DNA from: an uncultured Eubacterium sp. | GTDB taxonomy: Bacteria > Bacillota > Clostridia > Lachnospirales > Lachnospiraceae | Direction: 5' to 3' | Assembly (NCBI GenBank): GCA_910584245.1 | Contig: CAJTZF010000016.1 | Location: 1 to 64,000 of the forward strand | Length of the DNA stretch: 64,000 bases | Shown here: one piece after another, positions 36,365 through 46,071 of the stretch | Numbering within the stretch: the first letter of the stretch is position 1 | How the letters are laid out: each line of letters starts with the position of its first letter | The notes under the pieces: generated by a model | The model's database searches: none | Told to the model about the DNA's origin: nothing | What the model saw: the letters and a program-made list of their open reading frames with translations, nothing else | Made by a program: the position numbers and the translations under genes

Positions 36365-37471
36365 ATGCAAATATTTGAAAAAAAACTGACCTTACAACAA
36401 GACTCACTGAATGCCCTCCACACTTTTTTACAAGACGACGGAGCGCACTTCTGTTTTTTTGATATTGAGACAACGGGACTTTCACCGAAGGTATCCTCCC
36501 TCTACTTAATTGGTGCTCTGTGGTGCGATGGCGGCGCCGCACATACAAAACAGTGGTTTGCTGACGACTATATAAGTGAACAGGACCTGCTGGCCGCCTT
36601 CACCGCTTTTTTGTCCGGCTTTACAACTCTGGTACACTACAATGGTTCGGGTTTTGACATTCCCTATATCGAAAAAAAATGCCGCGAATGGGAGCTCCCC
36701 TCTCCATTTGAAAACATAAAAAGCCTTGATCTCTACCGGGAAATCCGAAAACTAAAATCACTCCTTGACACGAGAGATCTCAAGCTATCAACCATTGAAA
36801 ATCTTGCGGGTTTTATGCGTAAAGACACTCTGACAGGAAAAGATTGTATCCAGGTTTATTCAAATTTTATGCAGAAGAAATATTTCAGGGACAATACAAT
36901 GGAACTTGAACGGCAAAAATTATTACTGCACAACATAGAGGATATCATTGGAACTTATTCGTGCGCGCGGCTGCTCGCTTACCGATGCCGCGCCTCTTTC
37001 TCCTGTCTCGAAGAGGCGGAAGGTTTCGTGCGCGCCAGCTTTACCTGTCCCTGTACTTTCCCCTTTCCCGCAAAACACCGCATACCCCTTGACAACAAAA
37101 CGCCTTCCTCTCCCTCCTATCTCATAAGTTATGAGAACAATCACATTCAGCTGGACATCCCGCTGAACAGGGGAGTACTCCTCCATTTTTACAAAAATTA
37201 TAAAGACTATGTGTACCTTCCAAATGAGGACACCGCCATCCATAAAAGCGTCGGTATGTACGTGGACAAACAATTCCGCAAACCGGCCAGGGCATCCAAC
37301 TGCTACACAAAAAAGGAAGGGCTGTTTCTGCCTTTGCCCCCGGGTCTGGACTGCGAAAACGATATCTTGTTCCGCACGGATTACAAATCCAGACAACACT
37401 ATATTTTATGGGACGATAAAGCAAAACAAAACCCTTCCCGGATGGAAGATCTACTCCATAACGTGTTTTAA
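36365..37471 (+). CDS. YprB-type RNase H-like (DEDD) exonuclease family protein
   Basis: A 368-aa protein with a DnaQ/RNase H-like fold: CFFDIETTGLSPKVSSLYLIG holds the first Asp-Glu pair, VHYNGSGFDIPYIEKKCREW the next Asp, and KSLDLYREIRKLKSLL and LLHNIEDIIGTYSCARLL follow. It is akin to YprB and related clostridial ribonuclease-H-like proteins; the biological substrate is unknown. The C-terminal 150 residues are less conserved. I start it at ATG 36365, nine bases after GGGGG; an ATG at 36356 abuts that site. It follows the GH59 gene by about 25 bp. Confidence 0.8.
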   Translation: MQIFEKKLTLQQDSLNALHTFLQDDGAHFCFFDIETTGLSPKVSSLYLIGALWCDGGAAHTKQWFADDYISEQDLLAAFTAFLSGFTTLVHYNGSGFDIPYIEKKCREWELPSPFENIKSLDLYREIRKLKSLLDTRDLKLSTIENLAGFMRKDTLTGKDCIQVYSNFMQKKYFRDNTMELERQKLLLHNIEDIIGTYSCARLLAYRCRASFSCLEEAEGFVRASFTCPCTFPFPAKHRIPLDNKTPSSPSYLISYENNHIQLDIPLNRGVLLHFYKNYKDYVYLPNEDTAIHKSVGMYVDKQFRKPARASNCYTKKEGLFLPLPPGLDCENDILFRTDYKSRQHYILWDDKAKQNPSRMEDLLHNVF

Positions 37472-37512
37472 CCACAGTTCAAATCATGTTGCTCTCACGA
37501 CTTCCTTTACTC

Positions 37513-38025
37513 TTACATCTGCCTAATATAAGCCTCATAACCGAGCTCATCTAATTTCTCTGCCTTCGCAGTCACACCATCTTTCATCTCGGTTTTATAT
37601 TCTTTCAGCTTCTTACGAAGCTCCTTGTCTGAAACGGACAAAATCTTTGCCGCAAGAATACCTGCATTGGCAGCGCCGTCAATCGCCACCGTAGCTACCG
37701 GGATTCCCGATGGCATTTGCACAATGGAATACAGGCTGTCCACACCTCCCACCGACTTTGTGTGGATCGGAATACCAATGACAGGAAGATCAAACAGGGC
37801 GGCGCACATACCAGGAAGATGCGCTGCTCCACCTGCGCCCGCGATAATTACTTCAATTCCTCTCTCCTCCGCCTTCGTCGCATAATCTACAAATACATCC
37901 GGCATACGATGTGCGGAAATAATTGTCATTTCATATTCTATTCCGAATTTCTCCAGCATCTGCGCTGCCTTCTGCATTACTGGCAGGTCAGAGTCACTAC
38001 CCATCAAAATACCTACTTTTTTCAT
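37513..38025 (-). CDS. purE: N5-carboxyaminoimidazole ribonucleotide mutase
   Basis: A 170-aa PurE that isomerises N5-CAIR to CAIR in purine synthesis. It has the family signature KVGILMGSDSDLPVMQKAA, ISAHRMPDVF, IAGAGGAAHLPGMCAA and LPVIGIPI. I begin at ATG 38025 (MKKVGIL), which matches the family; ATG 38064-region alternatives abut the AAAGGA site. No other purine gene is in the window. It converges with the YprB-type gene; no clear terminator is seen in the 41-bp gap. Confidence 0.95.
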   Translation of the reverse strand: MKKVGILMGSDSDLPVMQKAAQMLEKFGIEYEMTIISAHRMPDVFVDYATKAEERGIEVIIAGAGGAAHLPGMCAALFDLPVIGIPIHTKSVGGVDSLYSIVQMPSGIPVATVAIDGAANAGILAAKILSVSDKELRKKLKEYKTEMKDGVTAKAEKLDELGYEAYIRQM

Positions 38026-38114
38026 TTTTTCAATCATTCCTTTCACTTCTTTCCTGTACAAACAGGTTTTTTTCACACCTAGTATAGCATATATGTTTGA
38101 AAAAAACCAGCTGC

Positions 38115-40115
38115 TTAAACATTACATTTCTCCGTTCCCGCCAGCACGAATTTGCCGTCTTTAATAAGCACAATCTCATCCCCATCCTTTGTAACTACCA
38201 CGATGTCGCCGAGCTCATCGTACGGAATCGTCACATCTGTATGACAGTTAAAATATGCTTTTTCAATATCCGTCTTGCGAAGTATGGAACACTCATTATC
38301 TTTTGCGACAATCTCTTTCCCGTCTGGATTGTGAAGAACAATATCCTCGCTCATCGAATAACACGTATCACCCACGGCAAAGTGCGGCCCTGTTTTCTCC
38401 GCGATGAGAATCGGAAGCTTGGCCTCAATACCATATTTTCTTCCCATTTTGTAAGCTAATGTATTCGTGCCAATCGCAAATTCCCCCATCGGAAGTGTTT
38501 CCCGGTTGTGCAGCACATTCTCGCGGATATACTTCTTATTCTCCTGCCCGGAGCCGTAATTGCTACAGTTGTAGTCCACAATCATCCCATCACGGAAAGT
38601 CATACGGAGATTCTCATACCGAAGTTGGTTTAAATACACCTTTGTCACATGTAAAACACCATTTGTCCCTTTGAGCACTGGCGAAGTAAAGACCTCCCCT
38701 ACCGGGATGTTGACATCCGCGAGGCAATTTTCAAAATTCGTCTCCTTCTCTGGATGTTTCAATTCATGGAGCTTTACCGTGATGTCCGTCTCATTCTCCC
38801 CCCGGCCGGTAATATGCACATGATCGCCTTTATCCAGCGCATCAATTAACGCCTGGTGGATCCCTCGGTACACATCCATATCCAGCGTGTTCAATTTAAT
38901 CGTTTCCTTAAAAATTGCTTCAAAATCCTGTCCGATTTCGGGAATCGGGAACGCAATGATCGTAAAGCTTCTCTCTTCTTCTTTTATATACCGGCTCTGT
39001 ATAAGCGTATAATCCCGCCGGTAATCAACAGATAATTTTTGCTGTTCCGGTGAGTACGCCGGGCTCTCACTCTTCGTCTCCGGCACAAAAAGCTTCTCAC
39101 CAAAAACCTCAATCACAGCGGGACCGGCAAAACCTCCGGCCTCACTCTTAAAGGCGGCAAATGTTTTCTCAACATGGGAAAGCTTCTGTTTCACAAGCGC
39201 ATGATTCAAATACAGGGCATCATCAAACCGATGGTCGTACAAATACTGCTTGTTCGCAGGTGTCGTACGCACGCCGGCCGACTGCGTGTTGCCAATCATA
39301 AAAATAACCGGCACAAGTCCCATCCCCTCAAACTGCCGGACGGCTTCCCGGACTACCCGCTCGAATCCGATATGATAGTGGATATTTACCGTTTCTTTTT
39401 TGGATAAATCAATACCCGCAGCCACAAATCCCTGCCGGTATCCTTCCGTATACGTCGACGCCATAAGCTCAACCGTCTCCTGGGGAAGAGACCGGATATA
39501 GGCGGCCGTCCCTATTTCATTTTCCGTAATATTTTCCCCGTAATAATATAAATATCTCTCCTCGGCTAGATTGCTGTCCATCACAATGCTGACAATCCTT
39601 TTTAAGGAAGGATCTATTTTTCTGCGTACACTTTTCCCGGTATAATACTCATCGTAGTCATGTACAAAATAATATAATGTCTCTTTGAGCCACCGCACCG
39701 GATCGTCTTCTGTCGTCAGTACCGTATAAACCTGCAAAAACAATTCCATGAGGAGAACGAGCGCCTCCCTGTCGCCGTCATAGGCATCGAGAATGCCGTC
39801 ACGGAAACGGCTGTAGAAATAGCACAATACCCCGCCTTCCTCTCTGCCGAATTTTTTACAGGAAACCCGCGGATTGGCATAGGACGTCTCATATTCTCCG
39901 CCGCGGAGCTCTTTATATAATTCCACATTCCACCTCTTTAACTCATCTGTGGAAACATCCTCCATCCCACCACTATTTACAGCAGTGAAAATATCATTCA
40001 GTGTCAAAAATAATTGCGCGGTCCTCAGACAATATGCACTATATTTTTCCTCTATTTTATCCTCGGAAACCATACATTGGATCCGCTCTATTGCGAGTTC
40101 GTATCGCTCCTTCAT
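38115..40115 (-). CDS. M29-family aminopeptidase with long N-terminal domain
   Basis: A 666-aa protein whose C-terminal 370 residues resemble thermophilic M29 metallo-aminopeptidases: DHVHITGRGENETDITVKL, IPVGEVFTSPVLKGTNGVLHV, MGEFAIGTNTLAY, EKTGPHFAVGDTCYS. The N-terminal ~300 residues form an all-helical region (LFLTLNDIFTAVNSGG, EALVLLMELFLQVY) that classical M29 enzymes of about 400 aa lack. I start it at ATG 40115 (MKERYEL), with GAGGG upstream. Purine gene purE lies downstream but a functional link is doubtful. Confidence 0.82.
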   Translation of the reverse strand: MKERYELAIERIQCMVSEDKIEEKYSAYCLRTAQLFLTLNDIFTAVNSGGMEDVSTDELKRWNVELYKELRGGEYETSYANPRVSCKKFGREEGGVLCYFYSRFRDGILDAYDGDREALVLLMELFLQVYTVLTTEDDPVRWLKETLYYFVHDYDEYYTGKSVRRKIDPSLKRIVSIVMDSNLAEERYLYYYGENITENEIGTAAYIRSLPQETVELMASTYTEGYRQGFVAAGIDLSKKETVNIHYHIGFERVVREAVRQFEGMGLVPVIFMIGNTQSAGVRTTPANKQYLYDHRFDDALYLNHALVKQKLSHVEKTFAAFKSEAGGFAGPAVIEVFGEKLFVPETKSESPAYSPEQQKLSVDYRRDYTLIQSRYIKEEERSFTIIAFPIPEIGQDFEAIFKETIKLNTLDMDVYRGIHQALIDALDKGDHVHITGRGENETDITVKLHELKHPEKETNFENCLADVNIPVGEVFTSPVLKGTNGVLHVTKVYLNQLRYENLRMTFRDGMIVDYNCSNYGSGQENKKYIRENVLHNRETLPMGEFAIGTNTLAYKMGRKYGIEAKLPILIAEKTGPHFAVGDTCYSMSEDIVLHNPDGKEIVAKDNECSILRKTDIEKAYFNCHTDVTIPYDELGDIVVVTKDGDEIVLIKDGKFVLAGTEKCNV

Positions 40116-40149
40116 TTTTACCCTCATTTCTTTTTCTATATAATATAAA

Positions 40150-40513
40150 CATGAGCAGCACGGTAAGCCGAGTTCTGTCGTTGGATGATCATCTATCTGG
40201 ACCTGCTGTTGCCAACAGGCTCTAGCGACCTACCCGAAAGCACGACGGGCCGCCGTATCGCTTTCTGTTCGGTCTTGCTTCGGATGGGGTTTACATATGC
40301 CCTTTCTGTTACCAGAAAGGCGGTGAGCTCTTACCTCGCCATTCCACCCTTACCTGCAGCTGCCACATGAAATGGCTGCCGCGGGCGGTATATTTCTGTT
40401 GCACTAGCCTGGGAGTCACCTCCACCGGACGTTATCCGGCATCCTGCCCTGTGAAGCTCGGACTTTCCTCACCTGAAACCTTTCGGCATGAACAGGTGCG
40501 ATCATCTGTGCTA
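40150..40513 (-). ncRNA. rnpB: RNase P RNA (bacterial type A)
   Basis: Catalytic RNA of RNase P, which matures tRNA 5' ends. Minus-strand hallmarks are the conserved 5' element GAGGAAAGTCCGAGCTTC (CR-I region), GTAAGGGTGGAATGG, and the 3' part ACAGAACTCGGCTTA. The 5' segment AGATGATCGCACCTG can pair near the 3' end (ATAGATGATCATCC). Ends are estimated: the 5' end from the promoter, the 3' end from the last conserved pairing. Confidence 0.93.
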
Positions 40514-40519
40514 CTCATG

Positions 40520-40525
40520 ATTATA
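40520..40525 (-). promoter_or_regulatory. Extended -10 promoter of rnpB
   Basis: TATAAT preceded by TG and one base on the minus strand, just upstream of the RNase P RNA. The -35 region coincides with a hairpin (CTGGGGTAACCCAG, 40536-40549) that also contains the stop codon of the upstream kinase gene. Confidence 0.5.
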
Positions 40526-40535
40526 ACAAAACACC

Positions 40536-40549
40536 TGGGTTACCCCAGT
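40536..40549 (-). terminator. Small hairpin overlapping the stop codon of the nucleoside kinase gene
   Basis: CTGGG-GTAA-CCCAG followed by GTGTTTTGTT on the minus strand. The TAA stop lies in the loop. It is a weak terminator candidate that sits on the rnpB -35 region. Confidence 0.4.
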
Positions 40550-42204
40550 AAAATCCCTCCACCGATAAACTCCCTTATAATAGAATTTAACGGAACCTCC
40601 TCGGGATTGATCCCTAGGAAATAATCTAAAAATTTCAAAAGCCGCTGCGCCTCCGCATACTCGTCACTTCCCCTCGGCACTTTAAACAACAGCGGTTCCG
40701 CATATTGTTTCAGCGCCGCCAGCTCATACACGAGAGAAGAGTTAAACATGGCGTCCGCCTTCTCCTGAAATGGAAAAATATTTTCACTCTCCCCGTGCCG
40801 GACGGATTTCCACATGGCAATAGAGGTCTGCGCCTCATGTCCCCTTGTCCTGGCATCCCGTATAATCCGCCGGAGCAATCTGCCATCGGAAGTCGGGATA
40901 CGGTTGTGCTCGTCAATATTTAAAGTTGTGAGAGCACTGATATATATTTTAAACTTATTTTTAGCAGGTACCTTTTCGGTCAGCTTGTCATTCAGTCCAT
41001 GAATCCCCTCAATAACAAGCACTTCATCCGGCTCCAGCGCAATTGGCTTCTTGTTGTACTCCCGCTCGCCTGTGATGAAATTATAAGTCGGAAGTTGTAC
41101 CTCCTCACCGGCAAGAAGCTTTTCAAGATCATGGTTAAACAACTTCGTATCAATCGCTTCTATACATTCATAGTTATAGCTGCCGTCCTCCGCTTTCGGC
41201 GTATCGACCCGGTTCACGAAATAGTCGTCGAGGCCGATCGGATGGGGCCGCAGGCCAAGCGTTTTCAGCTGTGCGGAGAGCCGGTAAGAAAACGTCGTCT
41301 TCCCCGACGAAGAGGGGCCCGCAATCGTCACTACCTTTGTCTTCCCAGATGCGGCAATTTGCTCCGCGATATCGCCGATTCTCTTCTCGTGCAGCGCTTC
41401 CTGGACAAGCATAAGATCGCGCATACCGCCGTTTACGATGACATCATTTAACTGCCCTACATTCTCCACTCCGAGCCGTACTCCCCACTTCGTCGTCTCA
41501 GAGAGCGTCCGGTGCAGCTTCATGCTCGGAACAAAATCCGGTAATACGTCCGGGTTCCCGGACCTGGGAACTACAAATACAAACCCCCGGTCAAATTTCT
41601 CGAGCCGGAATAACTGAAGGATGCCTGTACTGTATGGCATCGGACCATAAAAATAATCCAGCACCTTTCCCAATTTATAAATGTTTACCTTTGAGCTTCT
41701 CCGGTATTTGAGCAGGTTACTCTTATCATACATTTTCTTCTCCGTAAAAATACGGATCGCCTTATCCACGCTCATAGATTTCTTTTCAAACAACACGTCT
41801 TCCTTCACATATTTGCTCATTCTCGCCGCCACGCGCCCAAGAAGCTCCTCCGTGACGTCCACGCCCCCGGAAAATGTACAATAATATCCGGTATCCAGAC
41901 TGGTTTCTACCGTAATTTTCTCAAATTTGTCTTTCGGCACCTCTTTATAAAATGCCTTGAGCAGAATCATCTTAATTCCCCTTACATACGCCTTCTTTCC
42001 CTCCATATCCTCATAGGTACAAAACCGGATGCCACACTCCTCTGACACCGGATACGAAAGCTCTTTCACCACCCCGTCTACCTTTGCCACAATCGCCGGC
42101 CTGCTATCGTTTTTTTCTGCATATTGTACAGAAAGCTGGTACAGCGTAGTCCCCGCCTCGCAAGTGGCCGGTTCCCCATTTACTAAAACCCGAATATTCT
42201 CCAT
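40540..42204 (-). CDS. TGS-domain nucleoside kinase (uridine kinase-like)
   Basis: A 554-aa protein. The N terminus (about 1-65) is a TGS-like domain (IRVLVNGEPATCEAGTTLYQL), the middle resembles the threonyl-tRNA-synthetase second additional domain, and the C terminus (about 285-500) is a uridine kinase/PRK-type P-loop domain with Walker A IAGPSSSGKTTFSYRL, IGLDDYFVNR and LVIEGIHGLND. Such fusions are common in Clostridia; the physiological substrate is not settled, with uridine or another nucleoside most likely. It follows trmK by 55 bp in the dnaG-rpoD-trmK series. Confidence 0.87.
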   Translation of the reverse strand: MENIRVLVNGEPATCEAGTTLYQLSVQYAEKNDSRPAIVAKVDGVVKELSYPVSEECGIRFCTYEDMEGKKAYVRGIKMILLKAFYKEVPKDKFEKITVETSLDTGYYCTFSGGVDVTEELLGRVAARMSKYVKEDVLFEKKSMSVDKAIRIFTEKKMYDKSNLLKYRRSSKVNIYKLGKVLDYFYGPMPYSTGILQLFRLEKFDRGFVFVVPRSGNPDVLPDFVPSMKLHRTLSETTKWGVRLGVENVGQLNDVIVNGGMRDLMLVQEALHEKRIGDIAEQIAASGKTKVVTIAGPSSSGKTTFSYRLSAQLKTLGLRPHPIGLDDYFVNRVDTPKAEDGSYNYECIEAIDTKLFNHDLEKLLAGEEVQLPTYNFITGEREYNKKPIALEPDEVLVIEGIHGLNDKLTEKVPAKNKFKIYISALTTLNIDEHNRIPTSDGRLLRRIIRDARTRGHEAQTSIAMWKSVRHGESENIFPFQEKADAMFNSSLVYELAALKQYAEPLLFKVPRGSDEYAEAQRLLKFLDYFLGINPEEVPLNSIIREFIGGGILLG

Positions 42205-42259
42205 CGGTACACCTGTCCTTTCTACGGTTGCAGCACATAAAAAGCTGTCTAAGCCGCCT

Positions 42260-42976
42260 TTACTGGCAGTCCGGCCCCGACATCATCTGTGCAAGACATT
42301 TATCAATCTCGTTAATTTTATGCAGAAGCCCGCGTCTGCGTTCGTTCTCTTCCTGCCCGGAATCAAATTTCCTTAAGATTTCCTCATATTTTTTCCGTTC
42401 TTTATTCAGATACTGCAAAAGTACGCTGTCTTTTTTTTGAACCAAATATGTACCGTAGCGATACTGCCACTCCTCTTCCCACGTCGTCTGCCGGTCTGCC
42501 GGACACCTTTCGGCGCGCATCGCAAAATAATATTTCCCATCCTCCACACAGGCCTTCTCTTCCGTCAGCGAAAACCCTTCCCCCAGCACGTATCTTCTCA
42601 CAGCATCTATATCAGACTGTGGCTGTAGCACAAGGCATTCCACATGCTCCAAAACGGCTCTGCCCTCCTCGAGAATGCGGATCATAAGCAGTCCGCCCAT
42701 GCCAGCGATCATCAAAGTGTCAACCTCTCCGGGAACCAGTTTCCCTGTTCCATCACTCTGGCGGCACGCAATGAAATCCTCCAGTCCCGCCTGCCTCACA
42801 TGCTCCCGTGCCCGTTCAATCGGCCCTTTATTTACATCCATCGCGATAACTTTCTCTGCGTTTCCCTCGCTCGCAAGCCAAATGGAAGCATAGCCGTGGT
42901 CACATCCGATATCAGCCACACGCGCTCCCTCCGGCACAAGGGATACATTCATCAACAATCTCTTCGACAGCCGCAT
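42260..42976 (-). CDS. trmK: tRNA (adenine-22-N1)-methyltransferase
   Basis: A 238-aa class I SAM methyltransferase of the TrmK (YqfN) family, which makes m1A22 in tRNA. It starts MRLSKRLLMNVSLVPEGARV, with the SAM motif VADIGCDHGYASIWLA, MDVNKGPIERAREHV, and the catalytic-region motif MIAGMGGLLMIRILEEG. A C-terminal coiled coil follows, as is usual. Its start overlaps the rpoD stop by one base, so it belongs to the macromolecular-synthesis operon. The Nif3-type gene that often follows trmK in Firmicutes is absent. Confidence 0.94.
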   Translation of the reverse strand: MRLSKRLLMNVSLVPEGARVADIGCDHGYASIWLASEGNAEKVIAMDVNKGPIERAREHVRQAGLEDFIACRQSDGTGKLVPGEVDTLMIAGMGGLLMIRILEEGRAVLEHVECLVLQPQSDIDAVRRYVLGEGFSLTEEKACVEDGKYYFAMRAERCPADRQTTWEEEWQYRYGTYLVQKKDSVLLQYLNKERKKYEEILRKFDSGQEENERRRGLLHKINEIDKCLAQMMSGPDCQ

Positions 42977-44115
42977 CAGTCCAGATAATCCTTTAATTTT
43001 CTACTGCGGCTCGGATGGCGCAGCTTGCGGAGCGCTTTCGCCTCAATCTGACGGATTCTCTCCCTCGTCACATCAAATTCTTTCCCAACCTCTTCAAGTG
43101 TCCGCGCGCGCCCATCATCCAATCCAAACCGCAAACGAAGCACCTTTTGTTCGCGGTCAGTGAGCGTGTTCAGCACCCCGGAAAGCTGTTCCTTTAAAAG
43201 CGTAAATGCGGCTGCCTCGGCCGGAACTGGTACATTATCATCCTGGATAAAGTCTCCCAGATGGCTGTCCTCTTCCTCTCCAATCGGAGTTTCAAGCGAT
43301 ACCGGCTCCTGTGAAATCTTCTGTATCTCCCTGACACGGTCTACCGGCAGCTGCATCTCCTTTGCAATCTCCTCCGGATAGGGCTCGCGCCCCAATTCTT
43401 GCAAAAGCTGTCGCTGCACACGTATTAGCTTATTAATCGTCTCTACCATATGAACCGGAATACGAATCGTTCTGGCCTGGTCGGCAATGGCGCGCGTAAT
43501 CGCCTGGCGGATCCACCATGTGGCATAGGTACTGAATTTATACCCCTTTCGGTAATCAAATTTCTCGACTGCCTTAATTAATCCAAGATTACCCTCCTGG
43601 ATCAGATCAAGGAAAAGCATGCCACGGCCTACATAACGCTTGGCAATACTCACTACCAGTCTTAAATTCGCCTCTGCCAGCCTCTTCTTTGCATCTGAAT
43701 CTCCCTTTTCCATTCTTTTGGCGAGATCAACCTCCTCGTCTGCAGACAGAAGCGGAACTTTCCCAATTTCTTTCAGGTACATGCGGACCGGGTCTTCAAT
43801 GCTGACGCCATCGGGAACCGAAAATTCGATATTCTCCAGCTCTTCCTCCGTCGGCTCGTCGTCTACATCCAAAATGATGTCGTCCTCTGCGTCTGTGTCA
43901 GAAACCATTGCCACAATGCCATTCTGCTCGAGATAATCAAGAATTTTCTCCGTCCTGTCTCCGTCCAGATCCAGGTTTTGGAACATCATATTAATGTCGC
44001 TGAAGTCGAGAACTCCATCCTTTTTCTTTCCCAGCTCCACCAGGGCATTCAGGGATTCTAAAAACTGTGCCTGCTCGTCTACCGTATTCTTATTCTGCTT
44101 CATAGCTTCCTCCAT
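42976..44115 (-). CDS. rpoD: RNA polymerase primary sigma factor RpoD (SigA)
   Basis: A 379-aa group 1 sigma factor. It has region 1.1-like residues (1-80), an acidic linker, region 1.2 (DPVRMYLKEIGKVPLL), region 2 (GMLFLDLIQEGNLGLIKAVEKFDY, YKFSTYATWWIRQAITRAI), region 3 and region 4 (LRFGLDDGRARTLEEVGKEF, TRERIRQIEAKALRKLRHP). Two starts are possible, ATG 44115 and ATG 44103, each with a good ribosome site. It follows dnaG directly, the classical primase-sigma pairing. Confidence 0.96.
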   Translation of the reverse strand: MEEAMKQNKNTVDEQAQFLESLNALVELGKKKDGVLDFSDINMMFQNLDLDGDRTEKILDYLEQNGIVAMVSDTDAEDDIILDVDDEPTEEELENIEFSVPDGVSIEDPVRMYLKEIGKVPLLSADEEVDLAKRMEKGDSDAKKRLAEANLRLVVSIAKRYVGRGMLFLDLIQEGNLGLIKAVEKFDYRKGYKFSTYATWWIRQAITRAIADQARTIRIPVHMVETINKLIRVQRQLLQELGREPYPEEIAKEMQLPVDRVREIQKISQEPVSLETPIGEEEDSHLGDFIQDDNVPVPAEAAAFTLLKEQLSGVLNTLTDREQKVLRLRFGLDDGRARTLEEVGKEFDVTRERIRQIEAKALRKLRHPSRSRKLKDYLD

Positions 44116-44117
44116 TC

Positions 44118-45884
44118 TTACTCCTGAATTGTAATATGCAAATGTTCTAATTTCTTTTTCTCCTCGATCAGCTTCTGAAGCTGCGCAATGTCGGTGATTT
44201 CCCTGCTCCGCTTATCCAGGCTCGCTTTCTTTAGTGTTTTAACCATCTCATTCAACGCCTTTTCCCGCTCCCCGGTCTCCTTGACCTCTTTTACCCGACG
44301 GTTAAATATGCCTGCTGCCACGGATTGCTCCTCTTTGCTCTCAAAACAACTGATGATTTTCGCCGGTGCGATACTTCCCCCATCTGCTTGTTCATACAAC
44401 ATATCGGCGATCGTCCGGTACGGCTCGTCCAAAAAGTCCCCGGGCCGTATATACTTTTTCACGGTGTCATATAAGGAGAGGTCTTCACTGAGCCATGTCA
44501 GAAGTATTCCCTGAATTCGCTGTGTTCCATCCTCTTTTCCCTGTTTTTCCCGCTTTTTCCCATCTTTTTTCAACCTTTGGTACGTAATTCCTGCCATCCT
44601 CGCCGCATGGTGGCGGACAAGCTGCTTAAAATCCTCTGTGCGAACGCCATACTCCCGGCAAAAAGCTTCCATGTAATTATTCCTCTCTATCTCATTTTCA
44701 AACGTGAGGCACTTCCCAGCCGCCTCATTCATAAATTTGGTTTTTTCCTCGGGATCGTCCATATTGTAATCCCTCTTGAGTATATCAATCTCATAAAAAA
44801 AACTATTCTGGGCGCTGTCAATCCGTTTCTGGAACTCCTCTGCAGACAGCTGCTTTATAAACTCATCCGGGTCCTTGTACGGCTGCATGCGGATGACCCG
44901 GACTGTGACGCCCGCCTCCTTCAACATCGGTATTGCCCGCAATGCCGCCTTAACCCCTGCCCCATCGCTGTCATAACAGAGATACACCGTATCCGTATAC
45001 CGCTTGAGCAGACTGGCCTGCTGGCTCGTAAATGCTGTTCCCAAGGAAGCGACGGCATTCGTAAACCCTGCCTGGTGAAGGGCGATTACATCCATATACC
45101 CCTCGCATATTATAATCCCATGACTCAGCTTGCCATGCACAAAATTTAACCCGTATAAATTTCTGCTTTTATCAAAAATTAATGTTTCCGGCGAATTTAA
45201 GTATTTTGGTTTTGCATCCCCCATCACCCTGCCGCCAAACGCGATAACCCTGCTGTTGCGGTCCATAATCGGAAACATGACCCGGTTCCAAAACTTATCC
45301 CCCGCCCCATGCTTCTCATGAAAGGTGAATAATCCTGTCTGGTTTAGTATAGTATCGTCAAAACCTTTCTTTTTCATGTATTGATATAAATCATTGCTAT
45401 ATTTATCAGAATAGCCAAGGCCAAAATGCCGTATCGTTTGTTCCGAAAGCTGCCTTTCCAGCAAATACCGTTTCGCCTCCACGCCCCGCGCTGAATTTAA
45501 TTTCGCATAAAAATAATTGGCCGCCAGCTTATAAATTTCCAAAATACGTTCCCTCATATCCCGCTTTTCGCGGTCTTCTCCTGAGCTATCTTTCTCCGGC
45601 AGGGCGACTCCCGCCTGCCCGGCAAGCTGCTCCAAAGCCTCTGGAAATGTCAAATTTTCGTACTCCATCAAAAAAGTAAATACATTCCCACCGGCGCCGC
45701 ATCCGAAACAATAATACATCTGTTTGCCTCCGGATACGGAAAACGAAGGCGTTTTTTCATTATGAAACGGACACAGTCCCAAATAACTGCTGCCGCTTTT
45801 TTTTAAACTTATATAGGAGGAAATAATGTCCACAATGTCACTCCGCTGCCGAACTTCCTCCACAACATCCTCACTGTAATACAT
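44118..45884 (-). CDS. dnaG: DNA primase DnaG
   Basis: A 588-aa primase that lays RNA primers at replication forks. The N-terminal zinc finger has Cys38, His41, Cys59 and Cys62 (CPFHNEKTPSF, YYCFGCGAGG). The core has YLNSPETLIFDKSRNLYG, the Toprim Glu in IICEGYMDVIAL and the acidic DSDGAG. A C-terminal helicase-binding domain spans about 440-588. I take ATG 45884 (MYYSEDVVEEVRQ) with AAAGGAAG upstream. The stop overlaps the ribosome site of rpoD. Confidence 0.96.
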   Translation of the reverse strand: MYYSEDVVEEVRQRSDIVDIISSYISLKKSGSSYLGLCPFHNEKTPSFSVSGGKQMYYCFGCGAGGNVFTFLMEYENLTFPEALEQLAGQAGVALPEKDSSGEDREKRDMRERILEIYKLAANYFYAKLNSARGVEAKRYLLERQLSEQTIRHFGLGYSDKYSNDLYQYMKKKGFDDTILNQTGLFTFHEKHGAGDKFWNRVMFPIMDRNSRVIAFGGRVMGDAKPKYLNSPETLIFDKSRNLYGLNFVHGKLSHGIIICEGYMDVIALHQAGFTNAVASLGTAFTSQQASLLKRYTDTVYLCYDSDGAGVKAALRAIPMLKEAGVTVRVIRMQPYKDPDEFIKQLSAEEFQKRIDSAQNSFFYEIDILKRDYNMDDPEEKTKFMNEAAGKCLTFENEIERNNYMEAFCREYGVRTEDFKQLVRHHAARMAGITYQRLKKDGKKREKQGKEDGTQRIQGILLTWLSEDLSLYDTVKKYIRPGDFLDEPYRTIADMLYEQADGGSIAPAKIISCFESKEEQSVAAGIFNRRVKEVKETGEREKALNEMVKTLKKASLDKRSREITDIAQLQKLIEEKKKLEHLHITIQE

Positions 45885-45988
45885 ATTGATCTTCCTTTGA
45901 TTTTGCGATGCCATTATGTACGTGGCGAGTCCATCTTTGCCTACACTTAAATATTTCAACATGAAAAAGGAATTTCCTCTTTTCTATA

Positions 45989-46017
45989 TTGAATTTTTTG
46001 CTTTTTTCGTTTATGAT
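45989..46017 (+). promoter_or_regulatory. Promoter of the DUF4321-type gene
   Basis: TTGAAT, 17-bp T-rich spacer, TATGAT, about 55 bp upstream of the ATG at 46072, in the divergent gap with dnaG. Confidence 0.45.
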
Positions 46018-46071
46018 GATAACTATGTGATGATACAGCATCATATGATAATCATAATAGGAGGTCTACAT

